From Dendrolimus kikuchii (lineage: Eukaryota; Arthropoda; Insecta; Lepidoptera; Lasiocampidae): a stretch of 64,000 nucleotides of DNA. Position 1 is the stretch's first letter, and the number at the start of each line of letters is the position of its first letter. Below are positions 45,290 to 56,067 of the stretch, piece after piece. The DNA is taken from the NCBI GenBank assembly GCA_019925095.2, contig CM034398.1, forward strand, positions 13,981,001 through 14,045,000, given 5' to 3'. Both the position numbers and the translations under genes were made by a program. Under the pieces are notes generated by a model. That model saw nothing but the letters and a program-made list of their open reading frames with translations, ran no database searches and was not told the DNA's origin.

Positions 45290-45345
45290 TTACGAGTGAC
45301 CTTTCGATATTTTCCTTCTCCGTTAGTACGTAGTAATTGGCACAA
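45290..45345 (-). mobile_element. SINE body fragment (4-kb type)
   Basis: 'CGATATTTTCCTTCTCCGTT' and AGTACGTAGTAATTGGCACA match the plus-strand view of the SINE at 4050-4316 ('CGATGTTTTCCTTCACCGTT..GCGCGTAGTAATTG'). Confidence 0.45.
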
Positions 45346-45398
45346 GACGCAGATTAAGATAGAAACACTATTTAAGGTATTATGTATATGTGGTTCTT

Positions 45399-45420
45399 TT
45401 TTTTTTTTTTTTTTTTTTTC
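45399..45420. repeat. Poly(T) run of about 21-22
   Basis: An uninterrupted T tract after GGTTC. It could be the poly(A) of a minus-strand retroposon, but I cannot identify one to its right. Confidence 0.6.
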
Positions 45421-45554
45421 CTGTTGGGCCTGGACGAACAAGATATATCCGAGCTGCTACTGTTTTTAATCTTATACTAGGCTTATTTCTATCTTACTAA
45501 CTACTTTGGTGCATGTGTGTTAATACTTGTGTGTGTGTGTTATACTTGTTTTGG

Positions 45555-45660
45555 AGTAGGGTTGGAAGAGGTTGGCTTAGGTTGGGAGTAGTTGGCTTAG
45601 GTTCGGAAAGGTTGGCTTGGGTTGGGAGTGAAGTTGGATGGATTGGGTTGTGTTGGGAGT
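45555..45660. repeat. Degenerate G-rich tandem repeat (GTTGGCTTAGGTTGGGAG)
   Basis: About five imperfect units related to GTTGGCTTAGGTTGGGAGTA. TTAGG strings occur inside, but spacing and context do not resemble an insect telomere array. Confidence 0.6.
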
Positions 45661-46118
45661 TATATTTTATAAACATACATGTTGCTACTTGATATTTTTA
45701 TACTTACATATATATATATACAAGTGTTATATATTTACTTATTATATTACTATATTTACGTACCTATATGCCCGCGTTGCCTTTCCTGGGCCAGCACCAC
45801 CCCCACGAGTTGCGTTTGTGCCGGTTGTGCTGAACCAGGGAAGATGATCAGACATATATATACATATTCTTTACATATATTATAATACTATTTAATATAC
45901 TACATAAAAATATTACTTATATATTGTATATGAATGAAACAAAGTGTATATTATATTTTAATATAGACTACATATTCGCTTAAATATATATATAGATGTA
46001 TGTCCCCGTGTTGCCTTCCCCGAACCACCGTCTCTTTCCCAGCTATAGCTGGTCCAGTGATGATGGACAAGGGAAGATGACCGGTCACATACCCATATAT
46101 TTACATGTAATTATTTTA

Positions 46119-46567
46119 AATTTATCTTATTCTAAGGCAATTACCCTACCTGAGTACAGATGTTAATCTCAAATAGTCTATTTTACATTTTTTGTGTTTA
46201 AGGCAATTGCCCGATTTCGGAATACATATTATATTAATACTATACATTGCATTATACTTAATTACATATCTTATTTATTTCTTGTATATATGTCTACATA
46301 TCTTGCCTAAGGTTTTTATACTATATAATACTATATTCATATATTTCCTGATACATATTTTCATATATATTATATTGTTATACATTATCCAATTTATCTT
46401 ATTCCAAGGCAATTACCCTACCTGAGTACAGATGTTAATCTCAAATAGTCTATTTTACATTTTTTGTGTTTAGGGCAATTGCCCGACTTCGGAATACATA
46501 TTATATTAATACTATACATTGCATTATACTTAATTACATATCTTGTTTGTTTCTTGTATATATGTCT
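46119..46567. repeat. 177-bp direct duplication at 272-bp spacing
   Basis: 46119-46295 and 46391-46567 are about 97% identical by eye (differences such as TCTAAGG/TCCAAGG, TTTAAGG/TTTAGGG and GATTTC/GACTTC). A looser duplication lies just left: GTTGCCTTTCCTGGGCC...GGGAAGATGA at about 45773-45848 and GTTGCCTTCCCCGAACC...GGGAAGATGA at about 46010-46080. The region appears to be a tandem array of a longer unit. Confidence 0.8.
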
Positions 46568-46599
46568 TGTATATGTGGTTGAGACCATGTATAGAGAGT

Positions 46600-46845
46600 C
46601 ATCATCATCATCCGAGCGTTAAATCCCGGTTGCGTTCGGAGCGTTCACTCCGACGCCCAGGGTCCGCTTTCCTACATTTTCTACTCCACTTCGCGCGGTC
46701 TTCAGCATTCCCCGTTTTGAGACCCACCGACCGGCACCTGGCGATCGTGGCGATCGTCGAGCCGGCATGGCTAGACATTTGTTCCCCACGTAATTAGCCG
46801 GTCTCCGTAAAACGTGGCCGTACCAGCGTAAGCGACACATAAATA
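46600..46845 (-). pseudogene. RTE-like LINE C-terminal fragment with (ATG)n tail
   Basis: The minus frame begins CRLRWYGHVLRRPANYVGNK, the conserved 'LRWYGHV.RR' of RTE-type C-termini, and continues to GKRTLGVGVNAPNATG. GATGATGATGATGACT at its 3' side (46603-46616 on plus as CATCATCATC) is the element tail. Strongly 5'-truncated. Confidence 0.6.
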
Positions 46846-47107
46846 GATAGTATTATTTTTATATTTTCCAAAATCTAAATATATATTTGGAAACAGTAGA
46901 TTCCGCTGATTTAATGCCGCCATTTTGGCGCGTTTTCATGCTGTGGATGCTGAAGTCACGCAACAACATTGGAATTTTGTAAAATATAAAAAACATTTGA
47001 TGAATGCGCTTTTGTTGATAGTCTGAACGTAGTCTGTAACGTAACAATTTAATTCGCGGATTTTGCAATTTTGAAAATCTCACGTATTTTTAATGTTTCA
47101 AAGTACC

Positions 47108-47310
47108 TAAAACCTCTATAGTTGAGTGGGTTGAGCATTTTCTGTCCGAGCTCACTGGAATGCAGAGGATCTGGGTTCGATTCCTAGAATGGTAAATTTC
47201 GTAAACGAATTTTTAGTTGTTTATAGTCCGGGATCGGTTTAAGAGTGGTCCGTTTTATATTACCCATAACACAAGCGTCACTTGCTTAACTTGGGGACAT
47301 ACGATGTCAA
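47108..47310 (+). mobile_element. tRNA-related SINE (GGCCTCTGTGG type), copy 2
   Basis: B box GGTTCGATTCC at 47174-47184, then ATGGTAAATTTCG, GAGTGGTCCGTTTTATATTA and ACTTGCTTAACTTGGGGACA. It ends before the TGTCTGC end of the other copies. Confidence 0.7.
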
Positions 47311-47389
47311 TTCAATTTAAAGAAATAAAATAATCTATAATACTGTGGCTAAATGCGTCTTTATATTAGTATAGTATTAAAAAATAAAG

Positions 47390-47545
47390 CCGTTAATGAT
47401 TAGCTAATTTAGTAAATACATACGTTATCTGTCAATGTTTAAAGTCATTAACAATTCGTCACAATATACTATCACAAATAACACATTAAAGCCATCGCCA
47501 CATCTGCGGAAAACGGACATTGACATTATCCCAGATGAAGCAGTA
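47390..47545. mobile_element. MITE-like element, third copy (5' end degraded)
   Basis: AATACATACGTTATCTGTCA, GTCATTAACAAT, ATCACAAATAACACATTA and CATTATCCCAGATGAAGCAG correspond to 10.1-10.5 and 12.6-12.8 kb. The left terminal repeat is not recognisable. Confidence 0.45.
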
Positions 47546-48084
47546 ATATAATAAACATATCAAATATAAATACTTGACCTATATTACAATTATTGCGTAA
47601 TTTCATTAATTTTAGAAATATAATTGGAAAGTTTCACCGCAGAGCGGGGAGCAGCCAAGAGAGAACTATAAAATTGCAGTTAACGATACTTAACGGCTTC
47701 TCAATACCATTATTCTGAAATACGACCTAATTGAGTGTCTGGGTCTCACCCTCTTCCGACTTGGAGAGACAGTAACGCGATGGTCGCTTAAGATTGACCA
47801 ATTAAACGACGCCACCTGATTTCTAATTAACTTTTTGTAGCAACTTTCTGTATAAATTAATGATTTTTCAACTAGCTCTATTAGATCTCATTTAAGGCCG
47901 ATTTTCCAAGCACCAGACAAAAGTTATCAGTCAAATAGCTTATAACCTGAGTGAATTCAAAAGTGAAATCATACAACTATTTTATTCGTGTAAGTAATAT
48001 TTTTAATTTTTTCATATTCTTATTCTCATCTCATTTTCATATTCATTTTTTCATTTCACATTCTATGAATAACTTTAAATAAGT
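47546..48084. other. No feature recognised
   Basis: AT-rich unique sequence left of the L4 LINE copy. Confidence 0.35.
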
Positions 48085-49037
48085 TAGCTCTTAATTGCTC
48101 AGAGGAATAACACATATTCCTCTTAGCGATATTGTCAAAAATCTCGGCATAATCATCGATAGAGAGCTGTCTTGGCGGCCTCACATCACCGATTTAAGTC
48201 GCAGTCTTCTTATCTTCTAGATCCCTCAGAAGATTAAGAAATTTTTTACCCACTGCTACCAAGATTACGCTTGCTGAGTTTCTCTTGCTTCCCATACTTG
48301 AGTATGCTAACGCCTGCTATCTAGATTTATCCTTAGAACAGCTGAACAAGCTTGAGCGGCTTCAGAATTTTTGTATCAAGTTCATATTTGGATTGCGAAA
48401 ATATGACCATGTTTCCGGCTGTAGTAAAAGACTCAAGTGACTTTCTATTCATTTTCACCGGAATACTCATATTCTCACTTTCCTTTATAACATCTTATTT
48501 ACTCCTAATAGTCCCCAGTACCTTAAAGAACATTTTAAATTCCTTCTCCTATACACTGCTCACAATTTGCGTCATGATACGTACCGAAAACTTATGACGA
48601 CTGCACACACTTCATCCTATTATGATAATTATTTTACGATGGTGGCTGTCAAACTTTGGAATATGCTGCCTCTTACTGTCAGTGAGGCCAAATCCTTACC
48701 AACATTTAAAAATTTGCTCAGAAAACACTATTTGTCCACCAATAGCTGTCTGATTAACACAATAAAATCATGTATATACATACATGACTATGTATATACT
48801 TATATGTATGTATTTGTATATTTATTCTTAAATTATTTTGAGTATTTATGTATCTATTGCCTTTTTCATGCACCATCTATATCGCTTGATTCAATTTTTT
48901 TTCATTTAAGTTGCCTGGAAGAGATCGCTTTGAGCGATAAGGCCGCCTATTGTATTGCCTAGAAAATATTGTAAATATGGTCTGTTTTTGTAATTGCACA
49001 TTTTGGTGTGCAATAAAGTGTTATCTCTCTCTCTCTA
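48085..49037 (+). mobile_element. L4 LINE, longest copy: reverse transcriptase C-terminus plus 3'UTR
   Basis: Coding segments in shifting frames read VKNLGIIIDRELSWRPHI, LPILEYANACYLDLSLEQLN, KLERLQNFCIKFIFGLRKYD and then, from 48567, RHDTYRKLMTTAHTS and AVKLWNMLPLTVSEAKSLPT. These are the thumb and C-terminal region of a LINE polymerase, broken by at least two frameshifts. The L4 3'UTR follows, with TGGAAGAGATCGCTTTGAGC hairpin sequence and a GTGCAATAAAGTG-like signal, ending in a (TC)n tail. The polymerase active site (FADD) region is not included. Confidence 0.75.
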
Positions 49038-50809
49038 ATTTTTTATCTGGTAATTTAAAAATTAGGCCTTATAGGAATGTTTTTGTAATAGCGCTTTAAG
49101 CGCAAATCAAATAGACAAGATATATGTAACTCACTCAGTGTAAACTGTATGTTTAATTTTTGAAGTACATAGTAGAACAGCTTATGAAAGTTAACAAATT
49201 TTACCCCGAGTCTTTGCCTTCGATGAACAGATAACAAATGTCGAAGTTGTCTTCCCAATATTTAAAATCAAAGGGTATTTCCAACAGGACAATGGGTTTT
49301 CTAGTAAGTGTATTGTATAAAGTACCGTAGACTTTAAGTCTAAACATTTGCCTATCTATCAATGAAAACCGCATTAAAATCGGCCCAGTAATTTCTAAAT
49401 AAATCCTCAAGAAACAGTCTAAATAAATTGTTTAGGAGTTTTCCAGAGTCACGTTTGTAGAGATAGGTAAGGTGTGACATTTGTAATGTACATATGTGGC
49501 TAATTCTAACAGAATAGTTAAAGTAATTTAAAAAGATACAATTAAATATTAAAAATGTACTAACTTATAAATAAATTAAAATAATGAGAATTACAAACAA
49601 TTAGCCTGTATTTGGGGCAGCGTATTAGCGTCGCCATACAGCGGGGAAATGCGGCCAGCGTTTTGGGAACGTTTTAATTTATTTATAGTATAGTTATTTA
49701 TCTATGTGGTTTATTTCCTATGAACAAGTATATTAATCACAATTAGATGAAAAAATAAAATTATCGCGTCAAAGAAACATTTACTACATTGAAGCTTAAA
49801 AAAACTTAATCGTTTATTTACTTATTTATTCTTTGTAATAAATTACTTTGACTTGAAGTTTCAAGCAAGACTATTTTAATTATTCTACCCTTTGTTTTAC
49901 TACTCGCAATTTGAAGTATATTTCCATAAAACTGTTAGACATTATTTGTTGCATTTTGAATTTATAATGGCAGATAATTTAAACTTGAAAAATAACGCAA
50001 TTTTCGCAAGAAGCAGGTGCTGAGAGTTTGCTGTTAAAATAGATGGAATATGTTAAGAAATGGGTTTGTTTAACTTTGCATAAAGTTAAATGAGCTATAA
50101 GTTTTTGTTATAATGGACACCCACTTTTTCCAATTGTAAATAGTCATAGTCATTGTCATCTGACCTTACCCTAACATTGGAAATAAACAAAAAGCAATTT
50201 TCTAAGAAACAATATCTCGGTGTATAAAAAACAAAACTATGAAGGAAAACATCAATTTCGAATATACACCGCAGTGGCGGAACAAGCTTTCCTACTAGAT
50301 CCGAGTAAAGAGTTCTTGTTTTATTATGCAATATTGTAATAAGCTAAGCTGAAAATCCCCAGCGTTTCATATCTTATGAAACATGCCTCGCTCGTCTTCG
50401 CTGTAGATTTCAGTTATGAAGAATAACAATAATGTTCAAACTATAAAAATAATTGTCGCAAAATTTTGTATATGTTTCATAGAAATAGTATGTTTTGTAT
50501 ATATCTCATACAAATAATAATAATAATTTGTAAATACAGATAAATTACAACTCTTTGGGAATACATATATCACTCAAAACTTTCTCCGAAGGCGAGAGTC
50601 TTGGTAGTTGGGTATTCCTGATACTGATGAGACCAAGCGATGAAGGATTGTTTCTATTTCCGCCTTAGAAAGGTCTTAATGATTCTTCTCGCAGGTGGAA
50701 ATAAGGTTCGAGTCTTCAATGCTTGAGTCATGCAAGCATTAAAATACTCGTTTGCCATACTTAGATGGACTCAAACTGAATAAGACGCCCTGGATAGACG
50801 AGTATGTTG
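49038..50809. other. No supportable gene
   Basis: AT-rich unique sequence. Frames of 67-78 codons lack family signatures. Confidence 0.35.
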
Positions 50810-51195
50810 TTTACTGACAACGCATCAGATGCACTACCCACGCTGGTCTGTGATGAGATTGTACATCCCATGGCAGTGTAGAGATAGGGAGTTTTTAAAT
50901 ACCAAAGACTTCCACAACCGTGAGGTATACAATCTCAAAGCATTTTTTCTCGAAGCTGGCGACACCGTGGGTATGCATTACGATATAATGTCAGTCAACA
51001 AAGGGTTCACCCCGCTGTCCTTAGCAAAAAAGAACTGGCAGAGCCGCTGGCAGTGAGTACCTCTGATCATATGGAAGAGCAAGGAGCTGTATGGCAGGTT
51101 CTATCGGGCTTTAACAGGGCTGATGTGGACCTACTAGCGTTGTTGAACTGGCTACATTTCGCACACATAATAACACATGCAATATATAATATTGT
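50810..51195 (+). pseudogene. LINE polyprotein C-terminal remnant, frameshifted
   Basis: The open frame 50829-51056 (75 codons) includes HYPRWSVMRLYIPWQ, FHNREVYNLKAFFLEAGD and SVNKGFTPLSLAKKNW. After a stop, other frames give KELYGRFYRALTG and ADVDLLALLNWLHFAHII. From memory this succession (EVYNL..FFL.., LTPL.LA, KELHGR..RAL, VD..AS..WL) is a lineage of insect LINE polyproteins. I cannot name the clade. No TSD was found. Confidence 0.6.
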
Positions 51196-52050
51196 AATAT
51201 AGTATTTATTACCTTATATCTATGCTAGTAATTATGGCTGCCTAAGGAACGTTGCGATGCGTGACGCCCACCAGCTCACCGATAACTAGTCCAAAAAAAG
51301 CTAATTACATACTTGGCTTTGACTTTACTGAGACGAATGAAATTATAGACGGAGTGAATAAAAGCGTCAAATGAAGTGAAGCATTTTTATAAACTTGTGT
51401 GCGTAATCTGTAGTTTACACGTGCTTTGCGTCTGTGTGGTTAATAGTAATGTATCCAGTGGAAACTATTCTACTGTCATCCGTATTAATTCGATTATTCA
51501 ATACCGAATTCTCGTAACGTACTGCGGCGCGATCGGTTTTCTTTTGCCGGATTCACTCTGAGAGCTTGGTGCTCGGTCTACTTTTTTTGTTTGTCTGAGA
51601 CAGTACATAAACAAATATTTATTAATTGTCGGATTAAGTTTTTTTTATTTAACATTATAGACACCCCTACCTTTGCAGCATTGTAAAAAATCGTTAATCA
51701 ACGACAAACCCACACACGCCAATCAGCGCCGCACACCATTCAACTGTCCGTGTCATCGCTCACGTTTTTATGCTCAATCCTCTTTATGTGCCGCGTATTG
51801 TGAATTCACACTAAGCTCAATGCCATCACTGAACCATATAATTCTATTTCAATGTTTGTTACCGTACGTTTATTTGCAACTTAGTCCTTTTTCTTGCTGA
51901 TATCACGTTTTCAACCAAAATAATATATTGTATTCCATTAAATAAAATAGAATACAATACTTTTGAACAACTCATTGATATAATTTGCGTGCCGTAGCTA
52001 TTTTGGTAAAAACGCAACCATTAGATGGACACACGAACAGACGGACATGA
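51196..52050. other. No supportable gene
   Basis: AT-rich with short frames. CCACACACGCCAATCAGCG near 51709 is unremarkable. No repeat-family match is seen. Confidence 0.35.
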
Positions 52051-52213
52051 CGTCGTAGTTAGCCAATTGCATTCCACTGCTGGAACCAGGCCTCTCCGAG
52101 TCCAAGCTATATATCACAGGCGTCCGCTTTCCTCATCCAGCGCTTACCGGCTACTTTGCGCATTTCCGTGCATCGGGCTGGTGGGCGATCGATACTACGT
52201 TTATCGAAACGCG
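52051..52213 (-). mobile_element. RTE-like LINE family C, 3' fragment
   Basis: CGTAGTTAGCCAATTGCATT, CCACTGCTGGAACCAGGCCT, TTCCTCATCCAGCGCTTACC and GGCTGGTGGGCGATCGATAC correspond to 60290-60450, where the frame is more intact. It abuts a truncated LTR-like repeat on its right. Confidence 0.6.
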
Positions 52214-52578
52214 ACCTATAGTCATTGTCCTATTGTACTCGCTCATTAGCATCATTAGCCAGGTGTTACAAGCTAATTCTAGGAAACTGTGGCGGCGTTG
52301 CCGGGCGAACATACTTTTGCATTTGTGGAGCATAAAAGGACGGCCTGATAAAGAGACGAAGGCAGTTCAGCGACAACTACGATACGGGCGTGACTTGTGT
52401 GTTACAAGCGGGAATCTAATAGTGAATTAACTTTGCGCGTTTTATTGAATTACGACCTTTTGCATTACGTTTGGATTTGTTGTGTTCCGTTATATTTGTA
52501 CCTGTGTTATACGTATTTGTATAGTTCTAATAAACTATATAATAATTCCAACTGCATTTTAATTCGAGTCTCGCGACT
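52214..52578 (+). mobile_element. LTR-like repeat, 5'-truncated copy
   Basis: It matches the last two-thirds of 30377-31235: TTAGCCAGGTGTTACAAGCT, CATAAAAGGACGGCCTGATA, AGTTCAGCGACAACTACGAT, GCGCGTTTTATTGAATTACG and TAATAAACTATATAATAATT, then GAGTCTCG. The TGTTAC start is missing and the GTAACA end is degraded. The TATA element is altered to CATAAAA. Confidence 0.65.
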
Positions 52579-52754
52579 AGTACTAATATTATAAAATTTT
52601 AAACATGCTGTCTGTACCTTGAAACTATTAAAAAAAACAACTGGAATAGTTTATATCAACAATGCAGAACACGATGCAATTTGTTTAGATTTCTTGTCTG
52701 TCTGTTTATCTGTTTGTCGGCTTGTCTGTTTATTCGGTGTGGGGGTTTATTTTT

Positions 52755-53110
52755 ATGTGTGTGGTGCGTCGATGATGGTTACCTCGTTGGATAGGGTGAC
52801 GCAATACTGGCGAGAGACCATGGCTTTATCACCGCAGGAGCTAGGCTCTACCGCTGGAGGGGATTACAATACGACGAAATGTTGTACTCTCTATGTAATT
52901 ATTGCTTAATTAATTTAACATTAAACTTAAGACTATATAATACAGAAATCTTAACTGCTACGTGAAAACATGTAAAACCCTAAACATGTTCGTAGATGCA
53001 TTTCCGAAGGTTTTGTGTATTAACAGATTTTGGCACGTATATGGACTACTCACTTATAACCTTGCTAATTATTTAGAAATAAATTATTCCATGTACGTAA
53101 CGTAACACCC
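52755..53110 (+). repeat. Second copy of the 27.8-kb repeat
   Basis: GTGTGGTGCGTCGATGATGG, CTCGTTGGATAGGGTGACGC, GGAGCTAGGCTCTACCGCTG and TTATTCCATGTACGTAACGT match 27785-28025. The middle is longer here. Confidence 0.5.
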
Positions 53111-53377
53111 GAATGTCCAACCCGAGTTTCACGTATAAACTACTGGGCCGATTTTGATACGGTTTTCGTTATCGACAATAAATTATTAGACTTAAAATCT
53201 GCGCTACTTTTTACCCTGATAATCCCGCTGGAATTCTGTGATAATTATTTAAAATTGCCAAATGAAAAGAAATCGATTTTCAATGTGATTTTTTACTGAT
53301 GACAGCAAATTTGATGTAATGAAATGTATGATATATCAATCAAAATCAAAATTTAAAAAAAACTTTTTTTTTTAATT

Positions 53378-53583
53378 GATGGCCTCTATGGTTGAGCGGG
53401 CTAAGCCTTTCCGGCCTACCTCATTGCAACGTAGAGGCTCCGGGTTCGATTCCTGGTATTTACTATGGTCTGGGTGTCTGGGATCGTCGGCTCCATCGTA
53501 GTCCGTTGTATATTACCCATAACACAAGCGTAACTTGCTTAATTTGGGGATATATAATATGTGTTTGTCTGCCGATTATTTAT
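53378..53583 (+). mobile_element. tRNA-related SINE (GGCCTCTGTGG type), copy 3
   Basis: A-box-like GGTTGAGCGGG and B box GGTTCGATTCC (53443-53453) are present, with body ATTTACTATGGTCTGGGTGT and the end TTTGTCTGCCGATTATT. It sits inside a Helitron-like element. The ~25 bp after the B box present in copies 1 and 2 are missing. Confidence 0.75.
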
Positions 53584-53790
53584 ATATTAATCTCCGGGAA
53601 TCTTGCGGGAATTTTCCCGGGAATAGTTTGTAGTTGATCAGTTGTGTAAAAATAAGCTGATTCCGACACAGTTTTCACTAAAACGATAGCTTACATTCTT
53701 TTTCAAATGCTGCGATATTTTGTGTCTCGGGAATCCCGCGGGAATTTCAAATCAAGCGTAGTTGAAGTCGCGGGCATATCCTAGTTGATA

Positions 53791-54217
53791 ATATAAATCT
53801 AAAAGTGACTTTATTGAGATATTTTTCTGTTATCATCTCTAAAATTTAAGACTGAATTGCTTTATAAAATATTTGGTATATTTAGTTTTGACAATAGAAA
53901 ATTTAAAAATTCACTCGGAAAATTGATTTAAAATGGGAGCGAAGCCAAGAGGAAATCATTTATAGTGATATAAATAAATTTATTACCACAAAGTTATATG
54001 AATTGAAACGTTAATAAGTTGCCTGCAACGAAATTTTGGTCAGAGATGTCAGAAACAAATACAGTACAAAATGAATAGAAATTCCTAATGAGTTTCGACC
54101 ACGTTTTCAATATAAATTATTGGCAATGAACGGGTTATTTCGGTTGAATACGTCAGTATTTCAAAATGAGGCCCTGATATTGACTTTTGTTAAATTACAT
54201 GTACGTAAACAGAATAA
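53791..54217. other. No feature recognised
   Basis: AT-rich unique sequence. Confidence 0.35.
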
Positions 54218-54290
54218 CCGCCATGGTAGCTTAGTGATTATAGCATGCAGTCTCACTCCGTTGAAGTAGATTTAACTACTGGTCAGGGAG

Positions 54291-54295
<5 letters not shown>
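54218..54295 (+). mobile_element. Possible tRNA-derived SINE head, degraded
   Basis: CCGCCATGGTAGCTTAGTGATTATAGC resembles the tRNA-like head at 61927 (CCGTGGTAGCTTAGTGGATAGC). The B box is not recognisable and the body is replaced by an (AT)n run. Confidence 0.4.

Positions 54296-54366
<71 letters not shown>
54295..54366. repeat. (AT)n microsatellite, about 70 bp
   Basis: Pure TA dinucleotides. Similar runs lie at 54485-54541, 54643-54703 (with (CA)n just before it) and 54888-54937, each next to a retroposon end or alone. Frames of Ile-Tyr repeats across these runs are artefacts. Confidence 0.95.
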
Positions 54367-54369
<3 letters not shown>

Positions 54370-54485
54370 GTTGTCTGGAAGAGATCGCTTTTTAGCGATA
54401 AGACCGCCCTTTGTACATAACTAGATATAATTTTAGTCTTTAAGTTCATACTTGTATTGGTGTACAATAAACAGTAATCTATCTA
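54366..54485 (+). mobile_element. L4 LINE 3'-end fragment with (ATCT)n tail
   Basis: GGGGTTGTCTGGAAGAGATC, CTTTTTAGCGATAAGACCGC, TTGTACATAACTAGATATAA and GTGTACAATAAACAGT, then ATCTATCTATCT passing into (AT)n. It is almost identical in structure to the minus copy at 10252-10375. Confidence 0.7.
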
Positions 54486-54540
<55 letters not shown>

Positions 54541-54545
<5 letters not shown>

Positions 54546-54624
54546 CATACATACATACATAACTTCACGCCAGTTCCCTCGCGGGGTAGGCACGAACAAC
54601 AGAGTGCCATTTAGGCTTATTCTT

Positions 54625-54630
<6 letters not shown>
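54541..54630 (-). mobile_element. RTE-like LINE family B, very short copy in microsatellite
   Basis: (CATA)n then ACTTCACGCCAGTTCCCTCG and GGCACGAACAACAGAGTGCC, up to TTCTTACAC, where the element breaks into (CA)n and (AT)n. The AT runs on both sides hide any TSD. About 75 bp of element remain. Confidence 0.75.
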
Positions 54631-54702
<72 letters not shown>

Positions 54703-54883
54703 GGGGTTGTAATGATTAACAAGGTTCTGTTTACCGCAGACAGTATTCCTCATCTATGGTAGTAACTCTATGATGGAACGTCCTGGATGATGTAAATTAA
54801 AGAGAGCTTAAAAAATATTTTCGAATAAAATTGATTGTAACGATATCCGTTAAGTAGCTTTTAAAATATGGAAATAATTATTA

Positions 54884-54887
<4 letters not shown>

Positions 54888-54937
<50 letters not shown>
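54888..54937. repeat. (AT)n microsatellite
   Basis: About 50 bp of uninterrupted AT dinucleotides without an adjacent element end that I can identify. Confidence 0.9.
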
Positions 54938-54941
<4 letters not shown>

Positions 54942-55351
54942 ATGTAACGTTATGATAGTTACGTCACAAATTGTGCATATTATTACAAATATAATTTTCT
55001 GTAGCCGAAGGAAACTATCGTGCAGAAATTTTACATCGATATTACCGATGTTTAAAATCAGTTAATCCACTTTGCTTAAGTGTGGCAGAAATATTATCTT
55101 TCTTTACAAAATAGGAGGGCTCAAGTGCAGGCGTGGGGCGTGTACAGGCTGATAAAGTAGATTTTCCTGAGTATACGTTACTAGCCTGGATAGATATCGG
55201 CCGTCCCCGAAGGGTATGGAAAGTTATAATTGGACTAGCGTTCCCGGCAGATGTTTCTTGCCTTGAAATGATTTAGAATCCGATTATTTAAATTAAATAT
55301 AGCCTATGTTACTCAGGAATAATGTAGCATTCTAATGGTGAAAGAGTTTTG
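54938..55351. other. No feature recognised
   Basis: Mixed AT-rich sequence. GAGGGCTCAAGTGCAGGCGTGG near 55117 has no match in the window. Confidence 0.35.
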
Positions 55352-55687
55352 GAAATCGTCGAAATTATCCGTGCAGGAACGGAGAAAGAATACAATTTCC
55401 TGCGGCCGGGCGGCTTGTCGTAAGAGGCGACTAAACAACCCACAGCCTGGTGGTAGGGCATTTGCCCGACTGGATGGCTAACATCCCTGGTCCTAAAGTA
55501 TGTCACCATAACAACCTTGAGTTGTGTTCCGGCATTAGTAACCAGGTTCCAGTCCCCTTTAAGAGAGCAGCAGCGCATTTGTAGCACCTTCGGTGTCGCA
55601 AATGTCTATAGGCGATGGTAACCGCTTTCAATCAAGTGGGCCGTCTGCTTGTCTGCTGAACTAATGCAATAAAAAAAGAAGAAATCG
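55352..55687 (+). mobile_element. L5 retroposon 3' end, best preserved copy
   Basis: It runs from TTATCCGTGCAGGAACGGAG to GCTGAACTAATGCAATAAAAAAAG. GAAATCG at 55352-55358 and 55681-55687 may be a 7-bp TSD, but it is short enough to be chance. It carries no intact frame in its own orientation. The 92-codon minus frame is antisense. Confidence 0.7.
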
Positions 55688-55856
55688 GTTCAGTAGTTTT
55701 TAAGTTTATTCGTTACAAACATACAAAAATACAAATCTTTTGTCTATATAATATTAGTAGATATATATATATATATAGAAGAGCTATTTCTGTCCCACGT
55801 GCTCTGTTTGTTATGATCTTAGTTATGTCTGGGAAATAGGTGGGCTAGAGCATTAT

Positions 55857-55945
55857 TTTTAATTGCGAAACTGCCAACATGCAGCCGGCCCATGTAATGG
55901 AAAGTGTCTACAGTCACCTATAGACGTCTGAAACACCAGGGCCCG
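55857..55945 (-). mobile_element. Old L5-related fragment
   Basis: 'ATTGCGAAACTGCCAACATGC', CGGCCCATGTAATGGAAAGT, CACCTATAGACGTCTGAAAC and ACCAGGG align with the minus view of L5 but with heavy divergence. Confidence 0.45.
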
Positions 55946-56067
55946 GATGAGATCATAGGCGTATATAAAAAGGGGACCGGGTGGACGGTGCCCACTCGAG
56001 TGTGTTCTAGTGTCCACCTTAGGATGTTGGGTTACAACCAAACTTCACACAAAAATCATTGAAATCA

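Larger units (their letters stand above)
52585..53790 (+). mobile_element. Helitron-like repeat split by two later insertions
   Basis: Pieces colinear with 11.4 kb and 33.5 kb lie at 52585-52735 (TACTAATATTATAAAATTTT, 'CTTGTCTGTCTG'), about 53110-53375 (AACTACTGGGCCGATTTTGA, GACTTAAAATCTGCGCTACT) and 53584-53790 (GGGAATAGTTTGTAGTTGAT, ending GCGGGCATATCCTAGT). The first gap holds the repeat shared with 27.8 kb (52755-53110); the second holds a SINE (53378-53583). This gives the relative age order of three families. Confidence 0.55.

Noticed and set aside
45555..45660. TTAGG strings suggesting an insect telomere
   Set aside because: Units are degenerate GTTGGCTTAGGTTGGGAG, not tandem TTAGG, and the site is internal.
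54483..54753. Ile-Tyr repeat frames of 62-79 codons
   Set aside because: Translations of (AT)n microsatellites and the tail of a LINE; not coding.
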